Of a stretch of 64,000 bases of DNA, positions 44,542 to 56,453 are shown piece after piece; the stretch's first letter is position 1, and every line of letters starts with the position of its first letter. The notes under the pieces were generated by a model. The model saw only the letters and a list, made by a program, of their open reading frames with translations, was not told the DNA's origin and did no database searches. The DNA is from Salegentibacter agarivorans (GTDB taxonomy: Bacteria > Bacteroidota > Bacteroidia > Flavobacteriales > Flavobacteriaceae), in the NCBI RefSeq assembly GCF_900113135.1, contig NZ_FOOH01000001.1:124001-188000 (forward strand), in the 5' to 3' direction. Made by a program: the position numbers and the translations under genes.

Positions 44542-47500
44542 TTAAAATGTTAAGTTAAGTCCCAGCATAAATTTACGTGTGGATGGGTAAACTCCAGGTC
44601 CGGTAGAGCCCATCACTGCTCCATTACTCGCGGGAATTTCAGGATCTACTCCTGAATAATCTGTTATAACGAACAGGTTTTCACCAGTTAAGGAAATACG
44701 TGCATTACTTATAGCAAACTGGCTAAGGTCAATATTATAACCCAGGCTTAGTGAGCGTAGTTTTAAGAAATCACCGTTTTCCAGATAGCGAGTAGAAGTA
44801 GCATTACCTTGATCAGGATTATTATACTTAGCGATTGGATGGGTGGCTATATCCCCTGGTTGTTGCCATCGGCTCCATCCAGGTCTAAGTTTCATTTGGT
44901 TACGATCTGTATATGTTCCGTCTGAATCATATTCCTGACGAGAATAGTTATATATTTTACCACCTAAAGCATAACCGAACATAGCATCAAGGTCGAATTG
45001 TTTGTATGATAGTCCAGTAGAAAATCCACCAAAAACATCAGGAGATACTCTTCCAGTTTTTTCAAATGTTGCTTCTGAGTAGTTGGAAGTGGTAGTTCTT
45101 GAAATTTCATTTCCCTGATCATCCCTTTCCACATTGTACCACAGTGGAGCTCCATTCTCAGGATCCACCCCGGCCCACTCTTTTAAGTAATAGGTGTCTA
45201 TAGGCCTTCCAGGTTCTAACATGCGTTGTGCAGAACCGGCAATTCCCAACCCATCACTTATAATAATTGGTCTTACAGTATAATTTCCGCTGGCATCTTT
45301 TGTTTCGTAGAGTTTTGTGAGTTTATTTACATTATGCCCTAAATTTAAGTCTACACTCCAGGTTAGATCTTCGTTTCGGATTATATCACCGCCAATGGCA
45401 ATTTCAATTCCTTTATTTTCCATTTCCCCAATGTTCTGCCAAATACTGGTCACACCTGTTAATCCCGTAATAGGAACCCGATACAGGATATTTTCAGTAT
45501 TCTTTTCATAATAATCAAAGGTTAGTCTTGCTCGGTCATTAAGAAATCTTGCATCAAATCCTACGCCGCTCGTAAACGTTTTTTCCCAGGTTAGGTCATC
45601 GTTTCCTATCTGACTAATTAATGCTCCTGGGTTTTCATTGTAACTTGCATTAGTCGAGATTGAATATAGATCGTATTGCGGGTAAAGGGAACCTGGACGG
45701 TTTCCTACAGAACCATAGGCAAGACGTAGTTTTAGTGCGTCTACCCAATCTGCATTAAACCAATTTTCTTTGTGAATATTCCATCCTCCACTAATCGAGT
45801 AGAAATTTCCATATTTAGCATTATCTCCAAAATTGGATGCACCATCCCTACGAAAAGAAACCTGAGCATGGTATTTGGTGTCATAGGAATAATTTGCGTT
45901 AAAAAGACCAGACTGTACAGCCCATTCACTAATACCTCCTCTGGTTCGTTCCGGTACAGATACAACATCTAATACCTCAAAACCAGGTATAAATCCGGTT
46001 CCATAAGCATCAAGGGTTTCACCGCGGTAGTCATTGAATTCATAAGCAAGAATTCCGTTAAGTTCATGCTTGCCCCAACTTTGGTCAAATCGTAAAATTT
46101 GGTTGGTGTATCTGCGTGTGGATTCCGATCGATAATCGGTTATTCGTCCATTAACACTCTGGCCTCCATTAGAACGCGGGTCGGTATAGCCTTTAGATTT
46201 ATAGCTGTTGTAGCGATAGTTGTTAACAGAAGAAAACGTTAACCAATCGGTCAGTTCAATATCAAAATCCATATTCCCCATAAACTCATAGTTTTTGTTT
46301 GAGGAATGATTCCATTGAAGATCATACAGGTAATTCGTGCTGGCACTATTTACCCAGTTGCTAGAACGATGAGGTTCTAAATTCCCGTCTTCATCATAAG
46401 GACTGTCCCACGGAAAGTTGGAATACATAGCCGTTGTAGAATACTGCCGATCTTCCACATCTCGAAGTGAACCATTTATTGATGGTTTTATAGTCAACCA
46501 ATCAGTAGGTTTATATTCAGTTCTGAATCTGAAATTGTAGCGGGTATAATCATAGCCCTTAACAGCGCCCTGCTCATCATACAAACCTACAGACATATAA
46601 GACCTAAGTGTTTCAGAACCACCCTGAACAGAAACATTGTAATTTTGTGTAAACCCGGTAGTAGTGGCTAGATCCCACCAATCGAAATTACTGTTGCGTA
46701 ATTCTTCGTTCCAGCGGGGAAATGAAATCTGATCAGCGTTTTCAAATGAAGCGTAATAATCATATAACTCCGCTCCATTCATCATTTCCAAATTCCCGTT
46801 ATTCAATTCATTAAAACCTATATTAGAAGAGGCGCTTATTGTTGTTTTTCCTAGTTTCGCCCTCTTCGTGGTTACCACAACAACTCCGTTAGCACCTTGA
46901 GAACCGTAAATAGCAGTTGAGGCTGCATCTTTTAGTACGGTCATAGTTTCAATATCATCCGGATTTAATTCTCCAGGCCCAGATCCAACTATAACCCCAT
47001 CAATAACCCATAGTGGGCTGGTAGTTCCGCTTAAGGTTGCCTGTCCCCGAATTACCACACTTCCTCTGGACCCAGGTTGGCCAGATCCTGGCGCTACGTA
47101 TACTCCTGCCGCTTTTCCGTTTAGCATATTTTCAACCGAAGGTGTTGTGATATCTCTAAGTTCATCTCCTTCCACGGTTTGTAGGGATCCTGTTAAACTT
47201 TCTCTTTTCTGTGAGCCATATCCAACTACAACAACTTCATCCAGTGCCGCGGCGTCCTGTTCTAACGAAACCTGGATTTCGGTTTGGCTATTCACTTTTA
47301 CCTCTTGCGTAGCATAACCTAAAAAAGAAATTTCCAGCGTTGCATCTCTGGGAACGTCAATTTTAAAGTTACCGTCAAAATCTGTTAAAACCCCGTTTGT
47401 TGTACCTTTTTCAATAACATTGGCACTAGGTACGGGAATACCCGTTTCAGCATCCAGAACTGTTCCTTCTACCTCTATTTTCTCCTGACTGTAAGCCGAA

Positions 47501-47550
47501 GAAGAAAACATTATGCAGAAAAAAAGTATTAATGAATAGCAGTTTTTCAT
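44542..47550 (-). CDS. SusC/RagA family TonB-dependent receptor (pair 2)
   Basis: 1002 residues. Signal peptide (1-21), CNA-B-type domain (VEGTVLDAETGIPVPSANVIEKG), LDEVVVVGYGSQKRESLTGS, plug with VVIRGQATLSGTTSPLWVIDGV and VLKDAASTAIYGSQGANGVVVVTTK, then barrel and C-terminal LGLNLTF. Transcribed as a two-gene unit with SusD2, ended by the terminator at 42698. Divergent from the beta-galactosidase gene over 268 bases, and the gap holds GAAAACTTTCG near the receptor start. Confidence 0.96.
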   Translation of the reverse strand: MKNCYSLILFFCIMFSSSAYSQEKIEVEGTVLDAETGIPVPSANVIEKGTTNGVLTDFDGNFKIDVPRDATLEISFLGYATQEVKVNSQTEIQVSLEQDAAALDEVVVVGYGSQKRESLTGSLQTVEGDELRDITTPSVENMLNGKAAGVYVAPGSGQPGSRGSVVIRGQATLSGTTSPLWVIDGVIVGSGPGELNPDDIETMTVLKDAASTAIYGSQGANGVVVVTTKRAKLGKTTISASSNIGFNELNNGNLEMMNGAELYDYYASFENADQISFPRWNEELRNSNFDWWDLATTTGFTQNYNVSVQGGSETLRSYMSVGLYDEQGAVKGYDYTRYNFRFRTEYKPTDWLTIKPSINGSLRDVEDRQYSTTAMYSNFPWDSPYDEDGNLEPHRSSNWVNSASTNYLYDLQWNHSSNKNYEFMGNMDFDIELTDWLTFSSVNNYRYNSYKSKGYTDPRSNGGQSVNGRITDYRSESTRRYTNQILRFDQSWGKHELNGILAYEFNDYRGETLDAYGTGFIPGFEVLDVVSVPERTRGGISEWAVQSGLFNANYSYDTKYHAQVSFRRDGASNFGDNAKYGNFYSISGGWNIHKENWFNADWVDALKLRLAYGSVGNRPGSLYPQYDLYSISTNASYNENPGALISQIGNDDLTWEKTFTSGVGFDARFLNDRARLTFDYYEKNTENILYRVPITGLTGVTSIWQNIGEMENKGIEIAIGGDIIRNEDLTWSVDLNLGHNVNKLTKLYETKDASGNYTVRPIIISDGLGIAGSAQRMLEPGRPIDTYYLKEWAGVDPENGAPLWYNVERDDQGNEISRTTTSNYSEATFEKTGRVSPDVFGGFSTGLSYKQFDLDAMFGYALGGKIYNYSRQEYDSDGTYTDRNQMKLRPGWSRWQQPGDIATHPIAKYNNPDQGNATSTRYLENGDFLKLRSLSLGYNIDLSQFAISNARISLTGENLFVITDYSGVDPEIPASNGAVMGSTGPGVYPSTRKFMLGLNLTF

Positions 47551-47614
47551 GATATAATTTTGTTTTTGTTAGTAAATTAGCGGTAATTATCTATAAAAGC
47601 AAATAAAAACCTTC

Positions 47615-47625
47615 GAAAACTTTCG
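47615..47625. promoter_or_regulatory. Candidate operator CTTCGAAAACTTTCG upstream of susC2
   Basis: GAAAACTTTCG lies 65 bases before the susC2 start and shares AAACTTTCG exactly with the agaS upstream region. It is in the 268-base gap to the divergent beta-galactosidase gene, which itself has TTTCGTAACATTG at 47787-47799 near its start. Confidence 0.42.
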
Positions 47626-47794
47626 CTAATATATTGATAATAATTTATTAACAAAAAAATTAACAAAAAAAATAGAAAATAAAGATGGTTGGGGTCTGTT
47701 AGTCATAGTTTCGGAAGAATAATAATAGTATGTATAAGAAAAGTATTTATAAAATTTAAAAAATTGATATAATGAAAAATAAAAAATTTCGTAA

Positions 47795-50938
<3,144 letters not shown>

Positions 50939-50969
50939 CAAGGATTATTAACAGGCTTAAAAATTTAAA

Positions 50970-52382
50970 ATGAAAAAAATAATTCATCTACTTGGGTTAA
51001 GTTTTCTTATTCTGGCTTGTGGAGATAACGCTAAGCACCAAGAGGAGAAATCACAAAAATCAATGCCAAATATAGTTTTTATTATGGCTGATGATTTAGG
51101 TATTGGAGATATCGGGGTCTATGGTCAGAATATTATTAAGACTCCCAATATTGACCAACTGGCGACAAATGGGATGAAATTTGAAAACTTTTACGCAGGT
51201 AGTACCGTTTGTGCGCCGTCTAGAGCGGCATTGTTAACAGGGCAACATACTGGAAATACTGAAGTAAGAGGGAATGGGGAATTTCCGCTAAATCCCGACA
51301 AGAAAATTATCCCCGAAATTTTAAAGGAGCAGGGATATACCACTGCAATGTATGGGAAGTGGGGGCTAGGGCTTGCCGGTAGCACTGGTTCACCCGAAAA
51401 AAGGGACTGGGATGAATTTCTTGGCCATTTGCACCATGTAGACGCCCATTATCAACAACCCGATTCCCTGGATGTGATAGAAAACGGACTATTAACTAAA
51501 GAGAAAACCCCTCCTAATAGTTACGCCAATGAACTGTTTACCGATGCTGCAGTTAACTTTATTGAAGAACGGAAAAAAAATGTTCCATTTTTTCTGTATT
51601 TATCGTTTACCATTCCTCACGCAGAACTTGTTGTCCCTAACACATATATAGAGCCGCATTTAAACAAAGATGGCTCAAGCAAATATGAGCCGGAGAAAGC
51701 CTGGCCTGAAGGACGACATTACGGTTCACAAGAATATCCTAAAGCGGCCTATGCGGCGTTGGTGGAAAGTATAGATGCTTACGTAGGGAAGGTGATAACC
51801 CAATTAAAAAAACAGGGGCTTGAAGAGAACACTATAGTCATTTTCACTAGTGATAACGGTACCCACCTGGAAGGCGGACGACGCCAGGCAGATGTTGACT
51901 TTTTTAGAAGTAGCGGTGATTATCGTGGAGTGAAAAGAGATTTATATGAAGGAGGAATTAAGGAGCCATTTATTGTTCAGTGGCCGGGAGTAGTAGAAGC
52001 CGGTAGTACCAGCAATTTTAAAGGAGCATTTTGGGATGTTTATCCTACTCTTGCAGAAATTACTGAGGCCAAAATTAAAGGAAATTCAATTGACGGCCTT
52101 TCTTTTTTACCGACACTTACGGGAAAAGGAAATCAAGAACAACACGAATATTTATACTGGGAGTTTCACGAGTTTGGTGGGAAACAAGCTTTATTACAAG
52201 AAGACTGGAAAGTTATTCGTCTTAATGTAAATGAAAATCCAAATGCTCCGGTAGCGCTATTTAATATTGAATCAGATCCAGGGGAACAAACGAATCTCGC
52301 AGAAGAATATCCTCAAAAAACTCTTGAACTATCGCAATTAATGAATTCTGTAAGAACACCGAACAAGAACTTTAATTTTTAG
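50970..52382 (+). CDS. S1-family sulfatase, lipoprotein
   Basis: 470 residues. Lipoprotein signal with Cys17 (LILAC). The alkaline-phosphatase-like sulfatase fold starts with NIVFIMADDLGIGDIGVYG (two metal Asp). The maturation signature is Cys81-Ala-Pro-Ser-Arg85 in TVCAPSRAALLTGQ, the Cys being converted to formylglycine by an anaerobic-type or FGE enzyme not seen here. TSDNGTHLEGG supplies the later Asp-Asn metal ligands. It removes sulfate esters, presumably from galactose or GalNAc, before the glycosidases act. Downstream of the GH2 gene and followed by the agaS promoter region. Confidence 0.93.
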   Translation: MKKIIHLLGLSFLILACGDNAKHQEEKSQKSMPNIVFIMADDLGIGDIGVYGQNIIKTPNIDQLATNGMKFENFYAGSTVCAPSRAALLTGQHTGNTEVRGNGEFPLNPDKKIIPEILKEQGYTTAMYGKWGLGLAGSTGSPEKRDWDEFLGHLHHVDAHYQQPDSLDVIENGLLTKEKTPPNSYANELFTDAAVNFIEERKKNVPFFLYLSFTIPHAELVVPNTYIEPHLNKDGSSKYEPEKAWPEGRHYGSQEYPKAAYAALVESIDAYVGKVITQLKKQGLEENTIVIFTSDNGTHLEGGRRQADVDFFRSSGDYRGVKRDLYEGGIKEPFIVQWPGVVEAGSTSNFKGAFWDVYPTLAEITEAKIKGNSIDGLSFLPTLTGKGNQEQHEYLYWEFHEFGGKQALLQEDWKVIRLNVNENPNAPVALFNIESDPGEQTNLAEEYPQKTLELSQLMNSVRTPNKNFNF

Positions 52383-52408
52383 AAAAAATACCATTAATAT
52401 CTAAATCA

Positions 52409-52473
52409 AAACTTTCGTTTCGTTAATTAAAAGTTTAAAAAAATCTGTAAAACGAAAAAAAATTTTTCGTTTT
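52409..52473. promoter_or_regulatory. Two candidate DeoR/AgaR-type operators upstream of agaS
   Basis: AAACTTTCGTTTCGTTA (52409-52425) resembles the TTTCRTTT repeat of Escherichia coli AgaR sites as I remember it. Downstream, AAAACGAAAAA (52449-52459) and TTTTTCGTTTT (52463-52473) form a perfect 11-base inverted repeat with 3-base spacer. Both are within 120 bases of the agaS start, so the aga genes should have their own regulated promoter here. Confidence 0.55.
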
Positions 52474-52527
52474 CAATTTTTTTTGTTTTATTTGAAAAAA
52501 GAAAGTTGGAGGTAACTTATAATATAT

Positions 52528-53691
52528 ATGAAGGAGAATAAATCAGGAGAACAAAGTGTCTCACATACCAAACAAGAAATAGAAGGTCAACCAGAATTAT
52601 GGCAATCGGTTTTTGATCTAATTCAAGCACAACAAAAAGAAATCAAAGCTTTTTTAGACCCAATCTTGAATAAGAATGGTTTAGAAATAATTTTAACCGG
52701 GGCTGGGTCTTCAGCTTTCGTAGGAGAAGCAGCTCAAGGGCTGGTTCAAAAAAACAGCAAACGTACTACACGTGCCATTGCTACAACCGATTTAGTCACC
52801 CATCCTGAGCTTTTTTTTCCTAAAGATCATCCAGTGCTTTTAGTATCTTTTGCTCGTTCCGGTAACAGTCCGGAAAGTGTTGAAACTGTAAATTTAGCCG
52901 ACAGTTTTTGCTCTGAAATTTTTCATTTAGTGATTACCTGCAATAAAGAAGGGGAGTTATTTAAATATACCAGAGCTAATACAAAAACCGCTTTAGCCAT
53001 TTTACTCCCGGAAAAAGCGAATGACAAAAGCCTTGCAATGACTGGGAGTTTTACTTCAATGTTACTAAGTATATTATTGGTTAGTGATCTAAAGAATTTG
53101 GAAAGTCATAAACTGGAATTGCAACGAATAATGAACCAGGGGAATCTTCTTCTGGATAGTGCAAAGGCTTTTAAAGAAATTTCGGCGAAATATTTTGAAC
53201 GCGTGGTATTTTTGGGTTCTGGACCTATGCTAGCAATTGCCCGGGAATGTCATTTAAAACTTCAGGAATTAACAGATGGTCAGATTATTTGTAAACATGA
53301 TTCCTTTTTAGGTTTTAGACACGGTCCGCGTGCAGTGACTAATGAACAAACCTTATTGGTTTATCTTTTCTCGCCTAGTGACCATGTTTATAAATATGAA
53401 TTAGATCTTGCAAAATCTATTGCAAAAGATCCCAGAACGATAGAATGTGTAAGTATTGGTCGTTCAGAAGATAAAGTCCTCCATTCCTGTCTAAATATAG
53501 ATTTAAATTTAAATTCAAATCAGCAGTTAAATATTGTACCTGCGACTCTGGTGGGCCAGATTATGGGTTATTATAAATCTTTACAGTTAGGTCTAAATCC
53601 AGATAACCCCTCGATTTCTGGAGCAATAAGCCGGGTAGTGCAAGGCGTGAAAATTTATGAATATCCTGAAAAAATAGAGCATGATTCTTAA
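52528..53691 (+). CDS. agaS: Galactosamine-6-phosphate deaminase/isomerase AgaS (SIS domain protein)
   Basis: 387 residues with two SIS (sugar isomerase) domains: the first has LTGAGSSAFVGEA, ATTDLVTHPELFF and SFARSGNSPESVE; the second has FLGSGPMLAIARECHLKLQELTDG and FLGFRHGPRAV. The order and motifs match AgaS, which converts galactosamine 6-phosphate to tagatose 6-phosphate and ammonia in the cytoplasm. It leads a tight operon: 11 bases overlap with the LacC-like kinase, and the next genes also overlap. The upstream region has two putative DeoR-type operators. Confidence 0.9.
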   Translation: MKENKSGEQSVSHTKQEIEGQPELWQSVFDLIQAQQKEIKAFLDPILNKNGLEIILTGAGSSAFVGEAAQGLVQKNSKRTTRAIATTDLVTHPELFFPKDHPVLLVSFARSGNSPESVETVNLADSFCSEIFHLVITCNKEGELFKYTRANTKTALAILLPEKANDKSLAMTGSFTSMLLSILLVSDLKNLESHKLELQRIMNQGNLLLDSAKAFKEISAKYFERVVFLGSGPMLAIARECHLKLQELTDGQIICKHDSFLGFRHGPRAVTNEQTLLVYLFSPSDHVYKYELDLAKSIAKDPRTIECVSIGRSEDKVLHSCLNIDLNLNSNQQLNIVPATLVGQIMGYYKSLQLGLNPDNPSISGAISRVVQGVKIYEYPEKIEHDS

Positions 53692-54607
53692 TCTTTGTCC
53701 TAATCCTTCTATAGATAGTTACGCCTGGATGAATAATCTTGTTGCCGGCCAATCAAATAGAATATCAAATATAAAAGAATATCCAGGCGGTAAAGCCACC
53801 CATATAGCCCTGGCCCTTGCAGAACTAGGAACAGAATCTATGTTATACGCCTTTTGGGGTGGATCCTCTGGAGAATGGATAAAAAAGGAATGCCTAAAGA
53901 AGGGTGTTTATATAAATGGAATTGGTTTAAAAGACAATAACAGGAAGTGTTATACATTTTTATCGGAAAATAAAGCATTTAATAATACCGAGATTTTAGA
54001 ACCGGGCCCCAGCCTTAATAAAAAGAACTGGGAAGATTTTAAACAGGGATATGTACGTTTAATTGAACATACCAGCATTATTTGTCTGGCTGGATCCTGG
54101 CCCAGGGGAATTTCTGCAGATACTTATGCCGAATTAATCCAGATAGGAAATAATTTTGGAAAGCGAAGTATACTTGATTGTACCGGTAAACAGCTTCAAA
54201 ATGCACTTGAAATAGGTTTTTTTGGTTTGCACCTTAATGAGCACGAAGCCATGAGTCTTTGTGGTAGTGCTAATATGGAGGATTTGTTGAAGACTTTGAA
54301 CGGCAGGGTAGAGCTAGTGGCTTTAACCCGCGGTAGTAAAGGATTGGAACTTTTTTATAGGGGAAAACTTATCACAGCAAATGTAAAAATAGATGAGGTA
54401 ATAAGCCCAGTAGGGAGTGGTGACTGTCTTACTGCAGGTATTGCCTATGGTGTGGCAAATAACTTCTCACCATCTAAAATTGCCACCTATGGAGTGGCTT
54501 GTGGGGCAGCAAACTGTTTAAACGAAGATTTGGGAATGTTACATTTAGAAGATGTAAACCGGTTATTACCTCAGGTAGAAGTAAAAGAGATAATATATGA
54601 GCAATAA
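53681..54607 (+). CDS. Tagatose-6-phosphate kinase-like (LacC/FruK, PfkB family)
   Basis: 308 residues starting MILNLCPNPSIDSY, as in the LacC/1-phosphofructokinase branch of the PfkB family. EYPGGKATHIALALAELG is the N-terminal signature and GSGD (245-248) with catalytic Asp248 is the anion-hole motif. It phosphorylates tagatose 6-phosphate to tagatose 1,6-bisphosphate with ATP, fitting its position between AgaS and an aldolase. The 11-base overlaps on both sides show coupled translation. Confidence 0.85.
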   Translation: MILNLCPNPSIDSYAWMNNLVAGQSNRISNIKEYPGGKATHIALALAELGTESMLYAFWGGSSGEWIKKECLKKGVYINGIGLKDNNRKCYTFLSENKAFNNTEILEPGPSLNKKNWEDFKQGYVRLIEHTSIICLAGSWPRGISADTYAELIQIGNNFGKRSILDCTGKQLQNALEIGFFGLHLNEHEAMSLCGSANMEDLLKTLNGRVELVALTRGSKGLELFYRGKLITANVKIDEVISPVGSGDCLTAGIAYGVANNFSPSKIATYGVACGAANCLNEDLGMLHLEDVNRLLPQVEVKEIIYEQ

Positions 54608-55541
54608 AAAACTATTGGTGGTTGGAGAGTTGAATATTGATCTTATTTTGAATCAAATTCAGGGTTTTCCGGAAATAGGTGCTGAAAAAATTGCTGAAAA
54701 CATGGATTTTACCCTGGGTAGTTCTTCAGCAATTTTAGCTTCGAATATTGCTGCTCTGGGTGTTCCTACTTCCTTTTGTGGATTGCTTGGAGAGGATAAT
54801 TTTGGTGATTTTATTTTGAAAGAATTACGAGGAAAAAATGTGGATACTCGGTTTATTAGTCGTTCTGAACACCACAAAACCGGTATTACCGTAGTGATGA
54901 ATTATGATCAGGATAGGGCCAATGTAACTTATTGCGGAGCAATGAGTGTGCTAAGTATAGAACATATACCCTGGGAAAATATTTCAACATTTTCACATCT
55001 TCATTTTTCAAATTATTTTCTGCAGCCTGGTATGCAGCCTTATATTACTGAACTATTTAAGAAAGCAAAGGAAGCTGGACTTAGTACTTCTCTAGATTTA
55101 CAGGTAGACCCACAGGATAAATGGGATTTTGATTATAAAAATTGTTTACCATTTGTAGATGTTTTTCTTCCTAACGAGAATGAGCTTTTGAAACTTACGG
55201 GAAAGAAAAATCTAAAAGGTGCTATTGAAGCGATAAAAAACCATACTAATATTCTGGCTTTAAAATTAGGAGATAAAGGTGGTAGGGTGGTATCCGGATC
55301 TGAAGATATTACAATAAAACCTTATTTAAACAACACATATAAAGATGCCATTGGTGCCGGTGATTCCTTTAATGCAGGTTTCTTAAAGAAATTCCTAAGC
55401 GGAGCATCTTTACGGGAGTGCCTTGATTATGCTAATCTCACAGGCTCAGTAAGTACAACGGCGGCCGGAGGTACTGGTGCTTTTAGTAATGAGAAAGAAA
55501 TTAAAAGCAAAATTCAACAAATCGTGAATAAGAAATTATAA
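54597..55541 (+). CDS. PfkB-family carbohydrate kinase, candidate GalNAc or galactosamine kinase
   Basis: 314 residues of the ribokinase/PfkB family: VVGELNIDLILNQI at the start, GSSSAILASNIAALG as first signature and AIGAGDSFNAGF with catalytic Asp256 as second. Its sequence is of the general ribokinase type, different from the LacC-like kinase before it. In the galactosamine pathway a hexose 6-kinase is needed if entry is by a permease without phosphorylation; this protein is the only other kinase in the locus, so GalNAc or galactosamine 6-phosphorylation is inferred. It overlaps the kinase before it by 11 bases and the aldolase after it by one base. Confidence 0.78.
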   Translation: MSNKKLLVVGELNIDLILNQIQGFPEIGAEKIAENMDFTLGSSSAILASNIAALGVPTSFCGLLGEDNFGDFILKELRGKNVDTRFISRSEHHKTGITVVMNYDQDRANVTYCGAMSVLSIEHIPWENISTFSHLHFSNYFLQPGMQPYITELFKKAKEAGLSTSLDLQVDPQDKWDFDYKNCLPFVDVFLPNENELLKLTGKKNLKGAIEAIKNHTNILALKLGDKGGRVVSGSEDITIKPYLNNTYKDAIGAGDSFNAGFLKKFLSGASLRECLDYANLTGSVSTTAAGGTGAFSNEKEIKSKIQQIVNKKL

Positions 55542-56365
55542 TGAAATTAAAAGAAAAATTACAACAGTTGAGAAGTGAAGGCCGTGGAATTCTGGCTACT
55601 AATTTTTATAACCTAGAAACCTTGCATGGGGTATTAGGTGCCGCTTCAGAAATGAATGAACCTTTAATTTTACAACTTACCCAGAGCTCTATAGATTATA
55701 TGGGATTGGAAACAGCGGTAAATTTAGGAAGAACTGGATTAAAACAGTTTGGAGTAGAAGGTTGGATTCATTTAGATCACGGTGGTTCGGTAGATTTAGC
55801 GCAGCGTTGCCTGGATGCAGGTTTTGATTCAGTAATGATAGATGGTAGTGAATTAGCTTTTGAAGAGAATATTCAAATTACCCGGGAAGTTGTAGAACGG
55901 GCTAAAAAATATGGAGCACATGTAGAAGCTGAATTGGGGTACGTTGCTAAGTTAGGACAATCTCACGATGAAGAAGTTTTTACTCAACCCGAAGAAGCCA
56001 AACAATTTGTAGAAGAAACGGGAATTGATGCCCTGGCAGTTGCTATTGGTACTGCACATGGATTTTACCAAAAAGAACCTGAGCTACAATTAGATTTACT
56101 GGAGAAAATTGCAAAAGCTACTCCTGTAGGATTGGTATTGCACGGTGGTTCTGGAGTGCCAGGTTCCCAGATGCAGGCAGCCATTTCCAGAGGGATTTGT
56201 AAAGTAAACCTTGCTACAGAAATCAAGAATATCTTTATGAAAACCTTGCAAAGTGAATTGCGTAATAATGAAGAGATAGACTTAAGAAAGGTATTTCCCG
56301 TAGCAACTGAAGAAATTACAAAACTGGTTAAAGGTAAATTAGAAATTGTAAAGAATAATAGGTAA
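55541..56365 (+). CDS. Class II tagatose-bisphosphate / fructose-bisphosphate aldolase (AgaY/GatY-like)
   Basis: 274 residues. Class II aldolase zinc ligands and surroundings are present: HLDHGGSVD (Asp79, His80), GTAHGFY (His173) and LHGGSGVPG (His201). The short length near 275-285 fits the GatY/KbaY group of tagatose-1,6-bisphosphate aldolases rather than the longer FbaA. It splits the bisphosphate into dihydroxyacetone phosphate and glyceraldehyde 3-phosphate. It ends the overlapping agaS-kinase-kinase-aldolase block. No separate GatZ/KbaZ subunit is seen. Confidence 0.87.
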   Translation: MKLKEKLQQLRSEGRGILATNFYNLETLHGVLGAASEMNEPLILQLTQSSIDYMGLETAVNLGRTGLKQFGVEGWIHLDHGGSVDLAQRCLDAGFDSVMIDGSELAFEENIQITREVVERAKKYGAHVEAELGYVAKLGQSHDEEVFTQPEEAKQFVEETGIDALAVAIGTAHGFYQKEPELQLDLLEKIAKATPVGLVLHGGSGVPGSQMQAAISRGICKVNLATEIKNIFMKTLQSELRNNEEIDLRKVFPVATEEITKLVKGKLEIVKNNR

Positions 56366-56453
56366 AAGCTGTTAGAATAAAGTGCAGCCAAAATCTATTT
56401 CCTATGAAGAGGAAAAAAATTAAGTGCAAATAGAATTAAAAAAAGAAAACAAT

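Noticed and set aside
56424-56453. GTG start of the amidohydrolase at 56424
   Set aside because: It would add ten hydrophilic residues before the conserved FIDAHVHL region; the ATG at 56454 gives the usual short N-terminus.
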